DNA of 64,000 bases, taken from Ipomoea triloba (taxonomy: Eukaryota > Streptophyta > Magnoliopsida > Solanales > Convolvulaceae). Positions 46,596 to 57,224 of this stretch are shown piece after piece (positions within the stretch are counted from its first letter, which is position 1; each line of letters begins with the position of its first letter). The stretch spans positions 397,270 to 461,269 of the forward strand of contig NC_044924.1 of the NCBI RefSeq assembly GCF_003576645.1, read 5' to 3'. The notes beneath the pieces were generated by a model. That model searched no databases and was not told the DNA's origin. It saw nothing but the letters and a program-made list of their open reading frames with translations. The translations under genes were made by a program, and so were the position numbers.

Positions 46596-47939
46596 CAAAT
46601 AACAAGGCTTTCAATCATTTTAATAATAATAATTGTAATATAGTATGATATGGTGTTGGATGGTTAGAGCTAAAACTGACTATGCATGTCCTTGGTTAGA
46701 ACCTTATTTCTAGATGCTTGGCAAATACCAAGTTATTGACTAAATGAGAAATGCCGAGTCCTCCATCAATATTATTGGTTAGGTGATGAATGCTTATTAG
46801 TCCTCTATCAACTAACATTATTTTTTTTTTATGTTGCACGCGCTTAATATATTATTTGCGACTATCAATTCTATTTTAAATATTAATAATTAGTAATAAT
46901 TTATAGTAAATGTTCAAAATTGTATAAAAACTTCAGAGAAGAAGAAAAAAAAGGCATTACCACATTAACTTTTCATAAATTGTTTTTTTTTTTAAAGATA
47001 GAACACGTATTTTAGATTTTTATTGAATCGAGCTCAATAAAATTAATATATGGTGTTATATAATTTTACTTCAACAAATGTGCATATAATGGATGCTGAG
47101 TCAACTAACACGCGTAAGCTAAATAATGCATGCATCGTCCAACTACAATATTTTCTATGTTGTAGTAGTTAGCTTCTATGTTTTTAATTGGATATTTGTT
47201 GTATGGAAGTTTGACTAAACCCTTTTTTAACATTTTTTAGTTAATCAGTTTTACCTACCACAAGAATATTGTAAGGACCAATTTCTAGATATTCCAACTA
47301 AGACCTTATTCTGCAATTTGCATTAATTATTGGTCGGTTTTAGTCTTACATTAGGCGTGTAATTTTTATTTTTTATTTTTAATGCAAGGCGTGTAATTAA
47401 AAGTTAAAATGTACTCCGTAATACTTTTTATAAGTCAATAGAAAAATATTGTAACTAATTTAATTGAAAATATTATATATCTGATATGTAATGATTTCAC
47501 ATAAAACTTATTCATAATGGAAATATATAAAATGGAAATGTACTATAAAATTGTCCTATTTTGATAATGGAAATGTACTATAAAATTGTCCTATTTTGAT
47601 TTTTTCCAATTGCTTCTGCATGTTATTATTCATTTATTTACATTTGGAGGTTGAAGTAGAAAGTTGATAAGAGAACAAATCAACAGAAAATGGTGGATAA
47701 CGATGTTCAATATCATAATCTTGTATATTTTTGCCAGGAAAAGGTGTTAGGTACGTAAATCCATATATAGCTCATAATATCACCATATGACAAGTACGTA
47801 ACTGTTTTTGATTTCGTTTGTCTGATTCAATTAACGAAACTGGAACCATATGACAAGTTGATGACAGAGGAGTATTATTTTTGGATAGAAATTCCATTTG
47901 TTCGTACAATGAGTAGTATTGTATTGTTGAAGGATCTGT
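46596..47939. other. AT-rich intergenic region
   Basis: No supported gene in 1.3 kb. It contains a perfect 35-bp tandem duplication (47531-47600). The end near 47939 is the 3' flank of the amidase gene. Confidence 0.6.
47531..47600. repeat. Perfect 35-bp tandem duplication
   Basis: Two identical 35-bp units (47531-47565 and 47566-47600), each beginning AATGGAAATGTACTATAAAA. A recent slippage or duplication event, or an assembly artefact. Confidence 0.95.
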
Positions 47940-50135
47940 CTATGAGGGCAAAAATGTTGGAAGTTTTCTAGCCTTGGTTGCTTGCTCAAATGCATAGCCA
48001 ATCTCAATCAGTGTGGGCTCAGAGCCTTTCAATCCACTAAAACAGATGCCAACAGGCACTCCGTGGCTGTTGTAAGCTGCCGGAACAGTGATTCCGGGGA
48101 AACCGCCGATGGCAAGAACCGGAGAAACAAATGAAGCAGAGGTCACCAATGCATCCACCTTATTCTCCATCACTGTTTTCACAAATCCTTCTTCTGTTAA
48201 TTTCTTCATGTTCTTTAGAGCTTTCCTTTCTGCATCTCCAATCCCATTCGTCTGTTCCGCCACAAGGAATGCCAGTTGGCCAAACTCCTTTATCTTCTCC
48301 TGCACACACAACAGCCATTCAAACATTACAGACCTCATTCTAATTTCTAAGCATAATTAAAGATCATATAATTTAAGATAACCCAGTCAAGTTAGTTAGA
48401 CTGTTGACTTGATACCTCGTAACAGAAGCAATTTATTGATTTTTTTGGTTTAAACTTGTCAGTTAAGATTAGGATCACAATGCTAGGTTTACTCGTGCAG
48501 ACACTTGGATAGTGGCTATGCATTTCCCTTTATGACCGAAAAAAAAATCATATAATTCATGGGTTGAAGACGTACCAAATCAGAGTACTTGTTGTTGAAG
48601 GCTATCAAATCAGCCAACGATCGAACGGGAGAATGAAGGAGACCTTGCAGGTAAGCATTGATGGCGATCTTGAACTCAGCCAGCAGTGCTGTAGATTCGC
48701 CGCTTGAATTGGCTTCCAAAATAGTATTAAGGTTGGCTATTTCTACGTTGTCTACCAAGACTGCTCCTTGTTCCCTATAATTGGTAAACATCATAGGAAA
48801 GTAAAATGAAACAATCTTAATTTTCTGTATGTATGTATGTTTATCAATTATCACTGATTAATTACCTTAAGGTTTGGAAATGGGATTCAAAACTCTTAGC
48901 TAGGACTGGACTGCTGCTGAAGTTAAAGAATGGGTTCCTAACTATTCCAATCCTCTTTCCCTTGAGACCATCGTGCTTCAGAAACTGAGTATAGCCACCT
49001 GCGGGGATGAACTTCTCTGCTGCTCTAGTTGCTTCGGCATCGTTGTAGTCGAAGCCTACAATAGCATCAAGAACATGAGCAGCATCTGATACAGTTCTGC
49101 AGATTGGCCTGCCAAAAAAAACCAATGTTAATTCTGATGTAAATGTTGGTAGAGTGTTTTAGAATAGAATATTTACCCTACAGTATCCTGTCTTGGAGAT
49201 ATTGGGATAACTCCAGCTCTGCTGGTAAGACCAATGGTTGGCTTGATGCCCACTACTGCATTGAAACTAGAAGGACACAGGATAGAGCCATCAGTCTCCG
49301 TCCCCAACGACACTGCTGCCATGTTTGTAGCCACTGAAATTGCAGAGCCGCTGCTTGAGCCACATGGCTGCGCAGATAGAACATAGGGGTTCTGCACAAA
49401 AGGAAGCCATTTATTACCTTGCCCAAAAGGTAAACAGTGACTCATCAGCTCATTAAGTGAGAGAACTAATGGCCAGTGTCCATAAGGAGACACTGCCCGC
49501 TATCAGGACTCAATAAATATGTCTCCTGACCAATAATCTACCATTTAGAAATCAACTGTTCGTGCTAGCCATTTATGAAATAGTATAGCATAGTATAGTA
49601 TACTGACCTTTCCTTGTCCTCCTCTAGCACTCCAGCCACTAGGTGCATTGACAGACCGAAAATTAGCCCACTCACTCAAACTAGCTTTCCCCAGGATAAT
49701 GGCTCCGGCTTTCCTCAGCTTCATCACCACGCCAGCGTCGCGAGGCACCACTGATCCCAGCAAAGCAAAGGATCCGGCAGTGGTGTTAAGCTTATCCTTT
49801 GTTCCAATGTTGTCCTTGACAAGGATAGGGATACCATGCAACCCCGAATTGGAACCAGCCTTATTTGCCTTCCTCTCATAGTCAGCCCTGTCAGCCTGCA
49901 CAAGTGCATCCGGGTTCACTTCTATTACCCCTTTCAGAACTGGGTTTAATTTTTTAATTTCTTCAAGGTAAAACTCCACAAGCTGCCTAGAACTCAGCTG
50001 GTTGTGCTTGAAAGCAGCCCGGAGTTCAGCAATGGTGGCTTCTTCTATTCTAAATGCATGGCAACTGTTACTGTTCTGCCACCCCGAAACCACCACTACT
50101 ACAGCTAATAAGACTAACAACCACTGCCTGTTCAT
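47940..50135 (-). CDS. Secreted amidase-signature family hydrolase
   Basis: Five exons on the minus strand, 49608-50135, 49177-49391, 48866-49108, 48576-48774 and 47940-48299, give 514 aa. The start at 50135 is the first ATG (MNRQWLLVLLAVVVVVSGWQ), a signal peptide followed by NSNSCHA. The amidase-signature triad is complete by comparison with FAAH spacing: Lys107 in ILVKDNIG, Ser188 in PCGSSSGS, and Ser212 in GTETDGSI. The rest of the fold is present (VGIKPTIGLTSRAG, RPICRTVSDAAHVLDAIVG, IGGFPGITVPAAY, YAFEQATKARKLP). Relatives are the At4g34880-type amidases. Family knowledge: they hydrolyse amide bonds; for this plant clade the physiological substrate is not established, and the signal peptide points to vacuole or apoplast. 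A fragment of a second copy lies at 51568-51670. Confidence 0.93.
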
Positions 50136-50657
50136 CACTATGCCTGAATCGAAACTCTGAAACTATCTATCCTATGTAATTTACTGCACAAAACAGTTTG
50201 CTGTGTATATTTAAAGAGTAATAATCTAAGGCCAAACTTCCTTGGACGGCAAAGTCGTATTTTTCTTTTTGTTTTAAGGTCAGACCATCTACGTTCCTTT
50301 GATTCATTCAACATATATACAAGGAATAGAGTTTCCTTAACCATGACAACAAACTTATGAACAAAGTATAGTGCATGCGGCTCATATTACCAAGACAATT
50401 GACTTGTAGACAACTACATAGAGATAAAAAATGGTTTGACTGCTTCTTACTACTATTACTTACCTGACTTAGTCACCACAAGTTTTCTAAAGTAAATATA
50501 AAACAGTTTTGCTTAGCTTTGTTGGTAATATATAAAACAATGAGAGTCCCTTGGATCGTAGCCCACAAATTTTAATCAAGAACACATGAAGCATCTGAAA
50601 CTGATCCACAAACTACTCCCCGCAAGAACGGCCTATCGACTTTCTTGATTTGAGCCG
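50136..50657. other. Upstream region of the amidase gene
   Basis: About 520 bp of AT-rich sequence with no gene. It holds the minus-strand amidase promoter and ends at the target site of element B. Confidence 0.5.
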
Positions 50658-50666
50658 GTACAACCT

Positions 50667-51234
50667 GACAAATTATGCTGTGGACCCAGGTCCACCTTGC
50701 AAGGTGGACCTGGGTCCAAAACTACGTCGTTTTTGTCTCTTTTTTTTTAATTAGTAAACATATTACTGAATATAGAGTTGTCTAAAAATGTGTGAATGTA
50801 GAGGTTTCAAAGTGTGAATGTAGAGTATAGAAATCATGAATGTAGATTTATGATTGTGCGAATGTAGAGTTGCCCAGAAATGTGTGAATGTGGAGGTTTC
50901 AAATTGTGAATATAGAGTATAGAAATCGTGAATGTAGAGTTATGCATGTGTGAATCTGTAATGGAGTTTAGAAGTTCTAGCAACTTGTAGTCCTTAATGT
51001 GTGAATGTGGAGTATAGGACTTGTGAGTATAGAGTTTTGAATGTGTGAATGTGGAGTTTACAAATTGTGAATGTAGAGTATAGTGTATGTGAATGTAGAG
51101 TGTAGTTACTAAACATATAATCCTGTAATGTGTGAATGTGGAGTTTACAAATTGTGAATGTAGAGTATAGTGTATGTGAATGTAGACCTAGGTCCACCTT
51201 GCAAGGTGGACCTAGGTCCACGGCATAACAACCC
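50667..51234. mobile_element. Mutator-like non-autonomous element B with palindromic ends and tandem repeat array
   Basis: The 568-bp element is flanked by a perfect 9-bp duplication GTACAACCT (50658-50666 and 51235-51243). The ends read AAATTATGCTGTGGACC on the left and TTGTTATGCCGTGGACC on the right (reverse complement). Each end contains a perfect palindrome centred on CCTTGCAAGG: 38 bp at 50681-50718 and 34 bp at 51185-51218. CTACGTCGTTTTT follows inside the left end, as ACGACGTCGTTTT does in element A. The interior is an array of roughly 20-24 bp units built on GTGTGAATGTAGAG, with variants such as GTGTGAATGTGGAG. It encodes no protein. Size and plan match the element at 15786-16342. Confidence 0.85.
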
Positions 51235-51243
51235 GTACAACCT

Positions 51244-52074
51244 AGACTGGTTTACTTTCTCAGCTAGGGCCACAAGATACTACTGGTTTCCCTTGCAACT
51301 AAATTTTCCTTTAATCTTATCATATGTAAATCTATCCTAACCAGGGGTTGGTTTGATGGAATGAGCCCAAGGGTCAGCCCAACATGAAATCAAGAAAATG
51401 TATTCTTTAGTTTAGCTAAAATGTGTAACAATCGAGCTCTAAGATATTAGCAAAGCCCAAAGCAGATTTATTTGTAAGCTATTAGATGAAAATCGTTTAT
51501 GAACGTACTTAATAATATCTTCAAGCTATCTATGTAACTTTTTCGTTGAGACGAATTGAAATACATACTAGGAAAAATTGAAATAACTCCGATCCAGCAC
51601 GGGTAGTGAGACCTACAGTACAACGTACGGCTAGAGCAGATGATGGAGCCATCATGTTTGCTGCAAATCTGCAATCAACTTTGACAATGAATACTCCATA
51701 GACCATAGTCATGGATACAACTGTCCCGGCCAAGAAAAGGACTGTGGTGAGGTGAATAATTATTATGATTAGTAATGAACATTAGTTTTTAATACTGTTT
51801 GCCATCTAATCTCCATTTAATACAAAAAGGGAAATCACTTCTTTGTAACATTAATCACGGACAAATTAAAGGTGATGATGACACAAGAACACTAATAAAC
51901 CATCATTATCAGTAAAAGGACCTCACATAAATGAGTATTTTGGCCCATACACAACAATAACCATAACAAATATTTATCAGCAATAATGATCTATATTGAG
52001 TATTAGTATAACCCAACATTACAAGCCATAAGCCCAGAAATCGACGGTATAGTAGAATACACGTACTATGTATA
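51244..52074. other. Intergenic with an amidase relic
   Basis: About 830 bp with no intact gene. The amidase fragment at 51568-51670 is the only recognisable content; the rest is AT-rich and includes the 3' side of the Ole e 1-type gene. Confidence 0.5.
51568..51670 (-). pseudogene. Fragment of a second amidase gene (exon 2 remnant)
   Basis: On the minus strand AANMM is followed by DGSIICSS, and TVGLTTRAG and GVISIFP appear in shifted frames. This is the order of VATNMAA, TDGSILCPSS, TIGLTSRAG and GVIPISP in exon 2 of the intact amidase at 49177-49391, with several indels. Only this piece remains; it points to an old tandem duplicate of the amidase. Confidence 0.7.
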
Positions 52075-53249
52075 TCAAGAATTTGTGGTGCAAGAAGTGA
52101 ATCTGCAGGTAGAAGTAGGCTGAGAGGTTCCAGAGTTTGCTCTCATGAAACTGAGAGCAGTGTGGAGGACTTGCTGTGTAGATCCCATCAATGCCCAATT
52201 CATTCGTTCCACGACTCCCAGAGGGTGGAATGGGAACAGTAAGGTATTATATGAGTTGAGAAGGGCTGTTGTTCCTTCCCTTAGCAGTGTCCTGTAGGGC
52301 TCCCCTCTTCCTGTCATCCCTTCCCAAAGTGTCATGTCTGTTCCATATTTCCGGGCGGCTAGCAGCCCGAAAACAACCCCCACTTTTGCATCAGGACTCA
52401 GAACCTTCCAGTAGCATCTGTATTCTGGCATCATCCATTTCCTGCAGATATGTACCCAAGATTGTGAAAATGTGGCGTTTAGGTGTTGAGCATATAATAT
52501 AAACATAAATGTGAAATCCAACTATTAACTTAGACTTTTAGTTGAGATGCAGCACATGCTTCAATTTGGTATCAGAGCTAACCCATATCAAAGCTAGCTA
52601 ATTGTTAACTTACTGGTATGGGCAGGCTGAAGCTTCCAGAAATGGGGATGGAGGCATTGGGGGTAAGCTTGGCAATGGCGGGAGTGCAGGTGTTACAGGC
52701 GAAGGAGTGATTGGCGCGGGCACAGAAGAAGATGGGCAGAAGGACATCGGCTGGGCAGGCTGAGAAATCAGAGGTTCCACTGCATACATTTCCATATCAA
52801 ACATCCTGAACATTAGCTTTAGAGGCTTGGCTGGACCCCCACCTGCCCCGCAGGTTGCAGACGGTTGGCTACTCCCTGAAACCTGCACAAAACAGTTGCT
52901 CAAATCTTGGGTGCCATCAAATCTCATGTTGAAACCTCCTAACCAATTCGTAGCTTCCTCTCCCCGTGTTGTCATTTGCCCGTTGCCATCTGGACAAGCC
53001 ATTGCCACTTTTATTCCTGCACAAAACTTGTCCGTGAGGTCCTGAGGAGTCATGAACAAGAATATAAAAAAGAAGAAAACTAAAGACTCTTGCTTTACCA
53101 TATACTGGATAATCAAAGAGGGAAACTTTGCCATCTTTACACTGATCACAGAACACAGTGCCGGAGATAATGGTTAGCCCATGAGTTGTACCAATGGCAA
53201 CGGCTGCAGTGAGAAAAGCAGCGAAGCAAAGCTTGAAGAACCAATCCAT
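52075..53249 (-). CDS. Pollen Ole e 1/extensin-family proline-rich secreted protein
   Basis: Three exons on the minus strand, 53099-53249, 52614-53016 and 52075-52441, give 306 aa. A signal peptide (MDWFFKLCFAAFLTAAVAIG) precedes the Ole e 1-like domain: ISGTVFCDQCKDGKVSLFDY, PVYGIKVAMACPDGNG, LGGFNMRFDGTQDLSNCFVQ. A proline-rich linker (VPAPITPSPVTPALPPLP and following) joins it to a C-terminal domain starting KWMMPEYRCYWKVLSPDA with GLLAARKYGTDMTLWEGMTG. Such proteins are cell-wall localised. The layout (Ole e 1 domain, Pro-rich stretch, distinct C-terminus) resembles FOCL1-like proteins, but this is not certain. Exon phases are consistent. Confidence 0.9.
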
Positions 53250-54232
53250 GGCGGATAAGATGGTGCAGAATCAGGGGATTTAAATTTAAAAAAGCAGGAG
53301 TGGCATAAGCTGTAAAGGGGTGAGAGTATGAAATTAAAGTTGAAATCTTGAATGTGAACAGAGGAATGGGTAGAAGAATTTAATAGGATTTGGTGAGGGC
53401 TAGTGTTACAACAATCAACTGTCACCATGCATTGGCATTTATGAGGCCTTGAAAAAGAGATCAGGAAAATAAGTGAGAGAGGTACGGAAAGTTCATTTAG
53501 ACAGTCTTGGTTATACATTCATTCATCAACTTCCAGCATAAAAATTTGCAGTTAATGCATTTCAACACCTCCTTCCATTGCTGGAATGCCACACCTACCC
53601 TTTTCCCTATTCTATCTCGAGAGTTCGGAAGATGGAAATTTATTTGCTCCTATCTTAATTGGCCTCTAAAGTAGGAGAAGACAAATAATTCAGTGTAATG
53701 ATGTTGGTTGCACTTTTCTTCTTTAGTTATTTGAGTAACTTCAACTACATTGTATTTTGTCACTTTTGCCAAGGATAAATGATTAATGATAGTGCTTCAA
53801 AAGCATGAGTTTTGTGAAAACATATGTAACAAGAAGATAACTTAGTTGTTGCCTTGTTGGATTCACTTTACTTCTCAGCTGTCACAGTTCTGATTCTTGT
53901 GGAATATCTTCCAACAAGGAAGACTTGTCTGTCAAACATTATTGAAACTACAATGTAGAAATTTGCAATATAACAGTAGCAGCTGACACCAATCTAATGA
54001 CAATTTTATTATTGTTCTTGTAATAACAAATAATCGTATTGTATCGACTCCACATTCACTAGAACGTAAGCAGAGTCATCAGATAAAGGTTCTAATTTTG
54101 TAGGTCTACCAAAATTGGGCTTCACTTTTTCACTACACAATGGAAGAAGTTAAACAAGCTTACAGATTATTATTAACAAAAATAGAAGTTTAATGTCTTG
54201 TAGCCTAGCATCTCAAAACCCTTTCTGCAGCA
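53250..54232. other. Intergenic between the Ole e 1-type gene and eIF4B
   Basis: About 980 bp of AT-rich sequence with no gene. It holds the minus-strand Ole e 1-type promoter and the eIF4B 3' flank. Confidence 0.5.
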
Positions 54233-56065
54233 CTAGTTCTCTTGTTGACAAGCTTCAGCGTAACTTTTGCATTCTCCAGCTCCAGCGTAACTTTTGCATT
54301 CTCCAGCTCCAGCTTCCTCCGAAGATCCATTTACAGTGCTCTCAGATCTACAGCAGATGTAGCTATTAGATTAAGAAAATAGATACTCGAGCAAAAAGTT
54401 GTGTTCAAACAAAAATTATGCCCCTAAGGAACAACTGAAAAGAGCGAGAAAAGGCCCTGGCTGAATGTTGATACTACAAGGGTTCTTCAAACATACCATC
54501 CCTACAAATGGCAACAGCATTTGTACCACTACAACCAATAATTCTTCAGGCATGACTTTGTTAAGAATTAGAATGAGATTTCAAAATGCTGGAATATCAG
54601 TCCATCTTTCCCCTACTCTTTTATACAGATAGAACACAAGTATAAATCATGAAAAAGACCAAAGTCTCTAGGTAATGTACATATGATCAGAGCTCATTAA
54701 CTCAAATGCAATCATTTAAACTTGTAGCAATAAGCCTGAAGTCAGTTTATAGAGCATTCAACACTGATTATCACAACTTCTAGTGTCTACTACTATGTAT
54801 ATTAGGACTAGAATAAAATATAGGAGTTAAAAGGGGAAGACATTCACAAGAATCACAACAACTTGATTGCACAAAGCAGCAAATAATTGAAAGAATAGGC
54901 AGTTAGTTAACCATACCAATCAGAATGAAAAGAAAGAAAGGTTATATCAGATCACCAACCTGGAATGAGCATCATCATTCATATCAAACCTCCTCCAACT
55001 CCTTTCTGTCCTCTTCTCAGGAGAAGCTCCTTCTTTACTGCTCCCAGAACTCTTCTTTCCAGCCTCCTTTATCTTTAAAGACTCGAGCTTTTGATCAATC
55101 TCCTTCCAGTCTTGCCCCTTCTCCTTCAGAACCTCTTCTCTCGGCCTAGCTTCCCCGAATGGGTTCGCCGCCTTGGGCTTCCCTGTGGTTCCATTGTCGT
55201 TCTGCTGCCCTTCACCTATGGGAATTGTCCTTGGCTGCAAATTTAGCTTAGGTCTGCCATTGCTGTCATCTCTCTTTCTCCCCCAAGTCTCCGGTTCTGA
55301 AACATTATTCATTGACTCACGACTACCTCTCTTCTCTCTTAAACCATCAAATGCACCCAATTTCCGCCCTTCATCTTCCTTCCTCTTTGTCCAATTATCC
55401 GAATCAGCACCGCCGCCGTTTGATTCAAACCCGCCTCTCCTCTCAACCCTCCGGCCCTCGGACGGGACGAAAGATTTATTCGCCGCCCAATTATCCGACC
55501 CGTCAGCGCGGGAATTCGAATCAGAGAAAAACCCTACCCTCTCCCCTCTTTCCCTTCTCTCAAAACCGTTTCCGGGCGTAAATTTCTTGGAAGCTCCCCA
55601 ATCATCGGTCTCGTCAGCGCGAGAAGGCGTAAATTCACGACTGTCGTCCCTACCGAACCCGCCTCGCCGGCGAGGCTCGTCCGAGGAGCCCCGACCCGGC
55701 CTGTCGTATGAAGAACCGTACGATTTAAACCCACCGCCGAGCCTAGAGCGGTCGAGCTCCTCAGCAGTTCGTTCGCGAGGGCCAGTGGGAAGAGAAATCA
55801 TCTCATCAGGTGTGAGCCCTACGGATTGAACCTGCTTAGCAGAGCTGTAAGTGGAAAACTCCTGCAAAGACAAGGTTTGCGGCTTCTTCTTCTTGGTCTT
55901 GGCGGCGGCGGCGGTAGCCAGTGAAGGGAAATCGGAAAGCGCCGCCGCGACGCCGCCGCCATCGCTACCTTTAGATTGGGTGTCGTCGTTAAGCTGGGAT
56001 TCATTCTCCTCAGAATCCAAGGCCCAAGCTCCCGGCTTTCCCCAAGCGCTCACAGTTGCCGCCAT
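54233..56065 (-). CDS. EIF4B: Translation initiation factor eIF4B (plant type)
   Basis: Two exons on the minus strand, 54960-56065 and 54233-54347, give 406 aa. The plant eIF4B N-terminus MAATVSAWGKPGAWALDSEE is followed by ALSDFPSLATAAAA and LSLQEFSTYSS. Then come the repeated Arg/Gly/Asp modules (SYDRPGRGSSDEPRRRGGFG, DDWGASKKFTPGNGFERRE, NWAANKSFVPSE). The Lys/Glu-rich C-terminal part includes LKEKGQDWKEIDQKLESLKI. It assists eIF4A/eIF4F helicase activity and RNA binding in cytosolic translation initiation. Exon 2 begins after a 612-bp intron. It contains a perfect 27-bp in-frame duplication (54260-54313) that repeats the residues A-G-A-G-E-C-K-S-Y. The exon-2 frame follows from splice phase; the tail itself has no known motif. 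Confidence 0.9.
54260..54313 (-). repeat. 27-bp tandem duplication inside eIF4B exon 2
   Basis: Two identical 27-bp units at 54260-54286 and 54287-54313. Read on the minus strand in the eIF4B frame each encodes nine residues. Confidence 0.95.
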
Positions 56066-57224
56066 GCTGCGTTATCTCTATTAGGATTTTTGCGTAATGC
56101 TAAGAGATCGGTTTCGTTACTTATATAACATGTCCGATATGATCCTACGGTGCGTGTGAAACGGATATACATTCCTATTCCTATTAAGTTGTTTTTTAGG
56201 TTGCGTATCCGTCAAATACTTACTATATTCTTTTCTTTATCTTTAAGTAATTAGGAGAATTCCTAATTAATTTACAAAATTTACAGTCATTACGTATACA
56301 CCAAATAATTTGATATTGTAGCAACTCATTTGGTTTTGGAGATGAAATTTGAAAAAAAAAAAAAAAAAAAAAAAGACCAAAATCGAGTATCATCAACAAT
56401 AGTGTGAGAATAACCTCTCGAAGTTTCTCAAAATGAAGTAAAGGACTTCCATGAATTACATCTTTCAGATATTCAGTCTAGCCATGGGCATGAAAAGCCC
56501 TTGGGATTAGAAATTCAACCTTTTATGAAGAAAAAAATAATTTGATATTTAAATTAATTACACTTTTTATTACTCGAGCAAATAATAATTTCAAATTAAA
56601 TTCAAAATAAACTCAGTAGTTGGGATAATTGGTAAGCGGAAACAGCAATGGCGAATGGTTATAAAGAGAACATTGCATTTCTTTTTCTTCAAAGTTCAAA
56701 TACACCAAGCATTTTAAGCAACAATATCTACCCTGGAGGCTGGAGAAGTTTATACTGTAACCAACAGCTTAAGCTTTCAGTTGGAAATATTTTTAGTTGA
56801 ACCAGATTCTAAACAAGACTTCCATCTTCAATATTGAACCGTATAAGCAAGGGTCAAGAAAATGACTGCCATTTTACAGTATAAACTCAGGTTGGACAAG
56901 ATTTTACACCAAAGAATTCAAAATCAAAAGAGAAGAACAAGACTTATCTAAACAAACCTCAAACGGATGCAGTATCCACAAGTTCCGCGTTGCTGCAAAC
57001 AGATCAAGATTTCTTCGGATAATGCACATTGAATTGATCAAACCACATTTCTCCCTATGTAGGCCTCAGCAACTTGTTCAATCAGAAGAACTAGCAAGTG
57101 GAAGTACTTGCTTAGCAAAAATAAGGAATTCTATTCCCGTGAAGCTGCAAATGAAATCAGTTTGGACATATTGTACTGCTGGGAATGAGGCTCTCATAAA
57201 TCACAACCATCTCCGTATATAAAA
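56066..57224. other. Intergenic between eIF4B and the NIPA gene
   Basis: About 1.2 kb of AT-rich sequence. It holds the eIF4B promoter (minus strand, with TATATAA near 56121-56127) and probably a long 3' UTR of the NIPA gene. A poly-A run is at 56352-56373. No gene seen. Confidence 0.6.

Noticed and set aside
50994..51221. 75-codon frame with repetitive His/Thr/Leu translation
   Set aside because: Translation of the tandem array in element B, not a protein gene.
55173..55829. 218-codon plus-strand open frame
   Set aside because: Antisense shadow of eIF4B exon 1; low-complexity Ser/Pro translation with no family resemblance.
57022..57222. 66-codon plus-strand frame downstream of the NIPA gene
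   Set aside because: It lies in the likely NIPA 3' UTR and has no recognisable domain.
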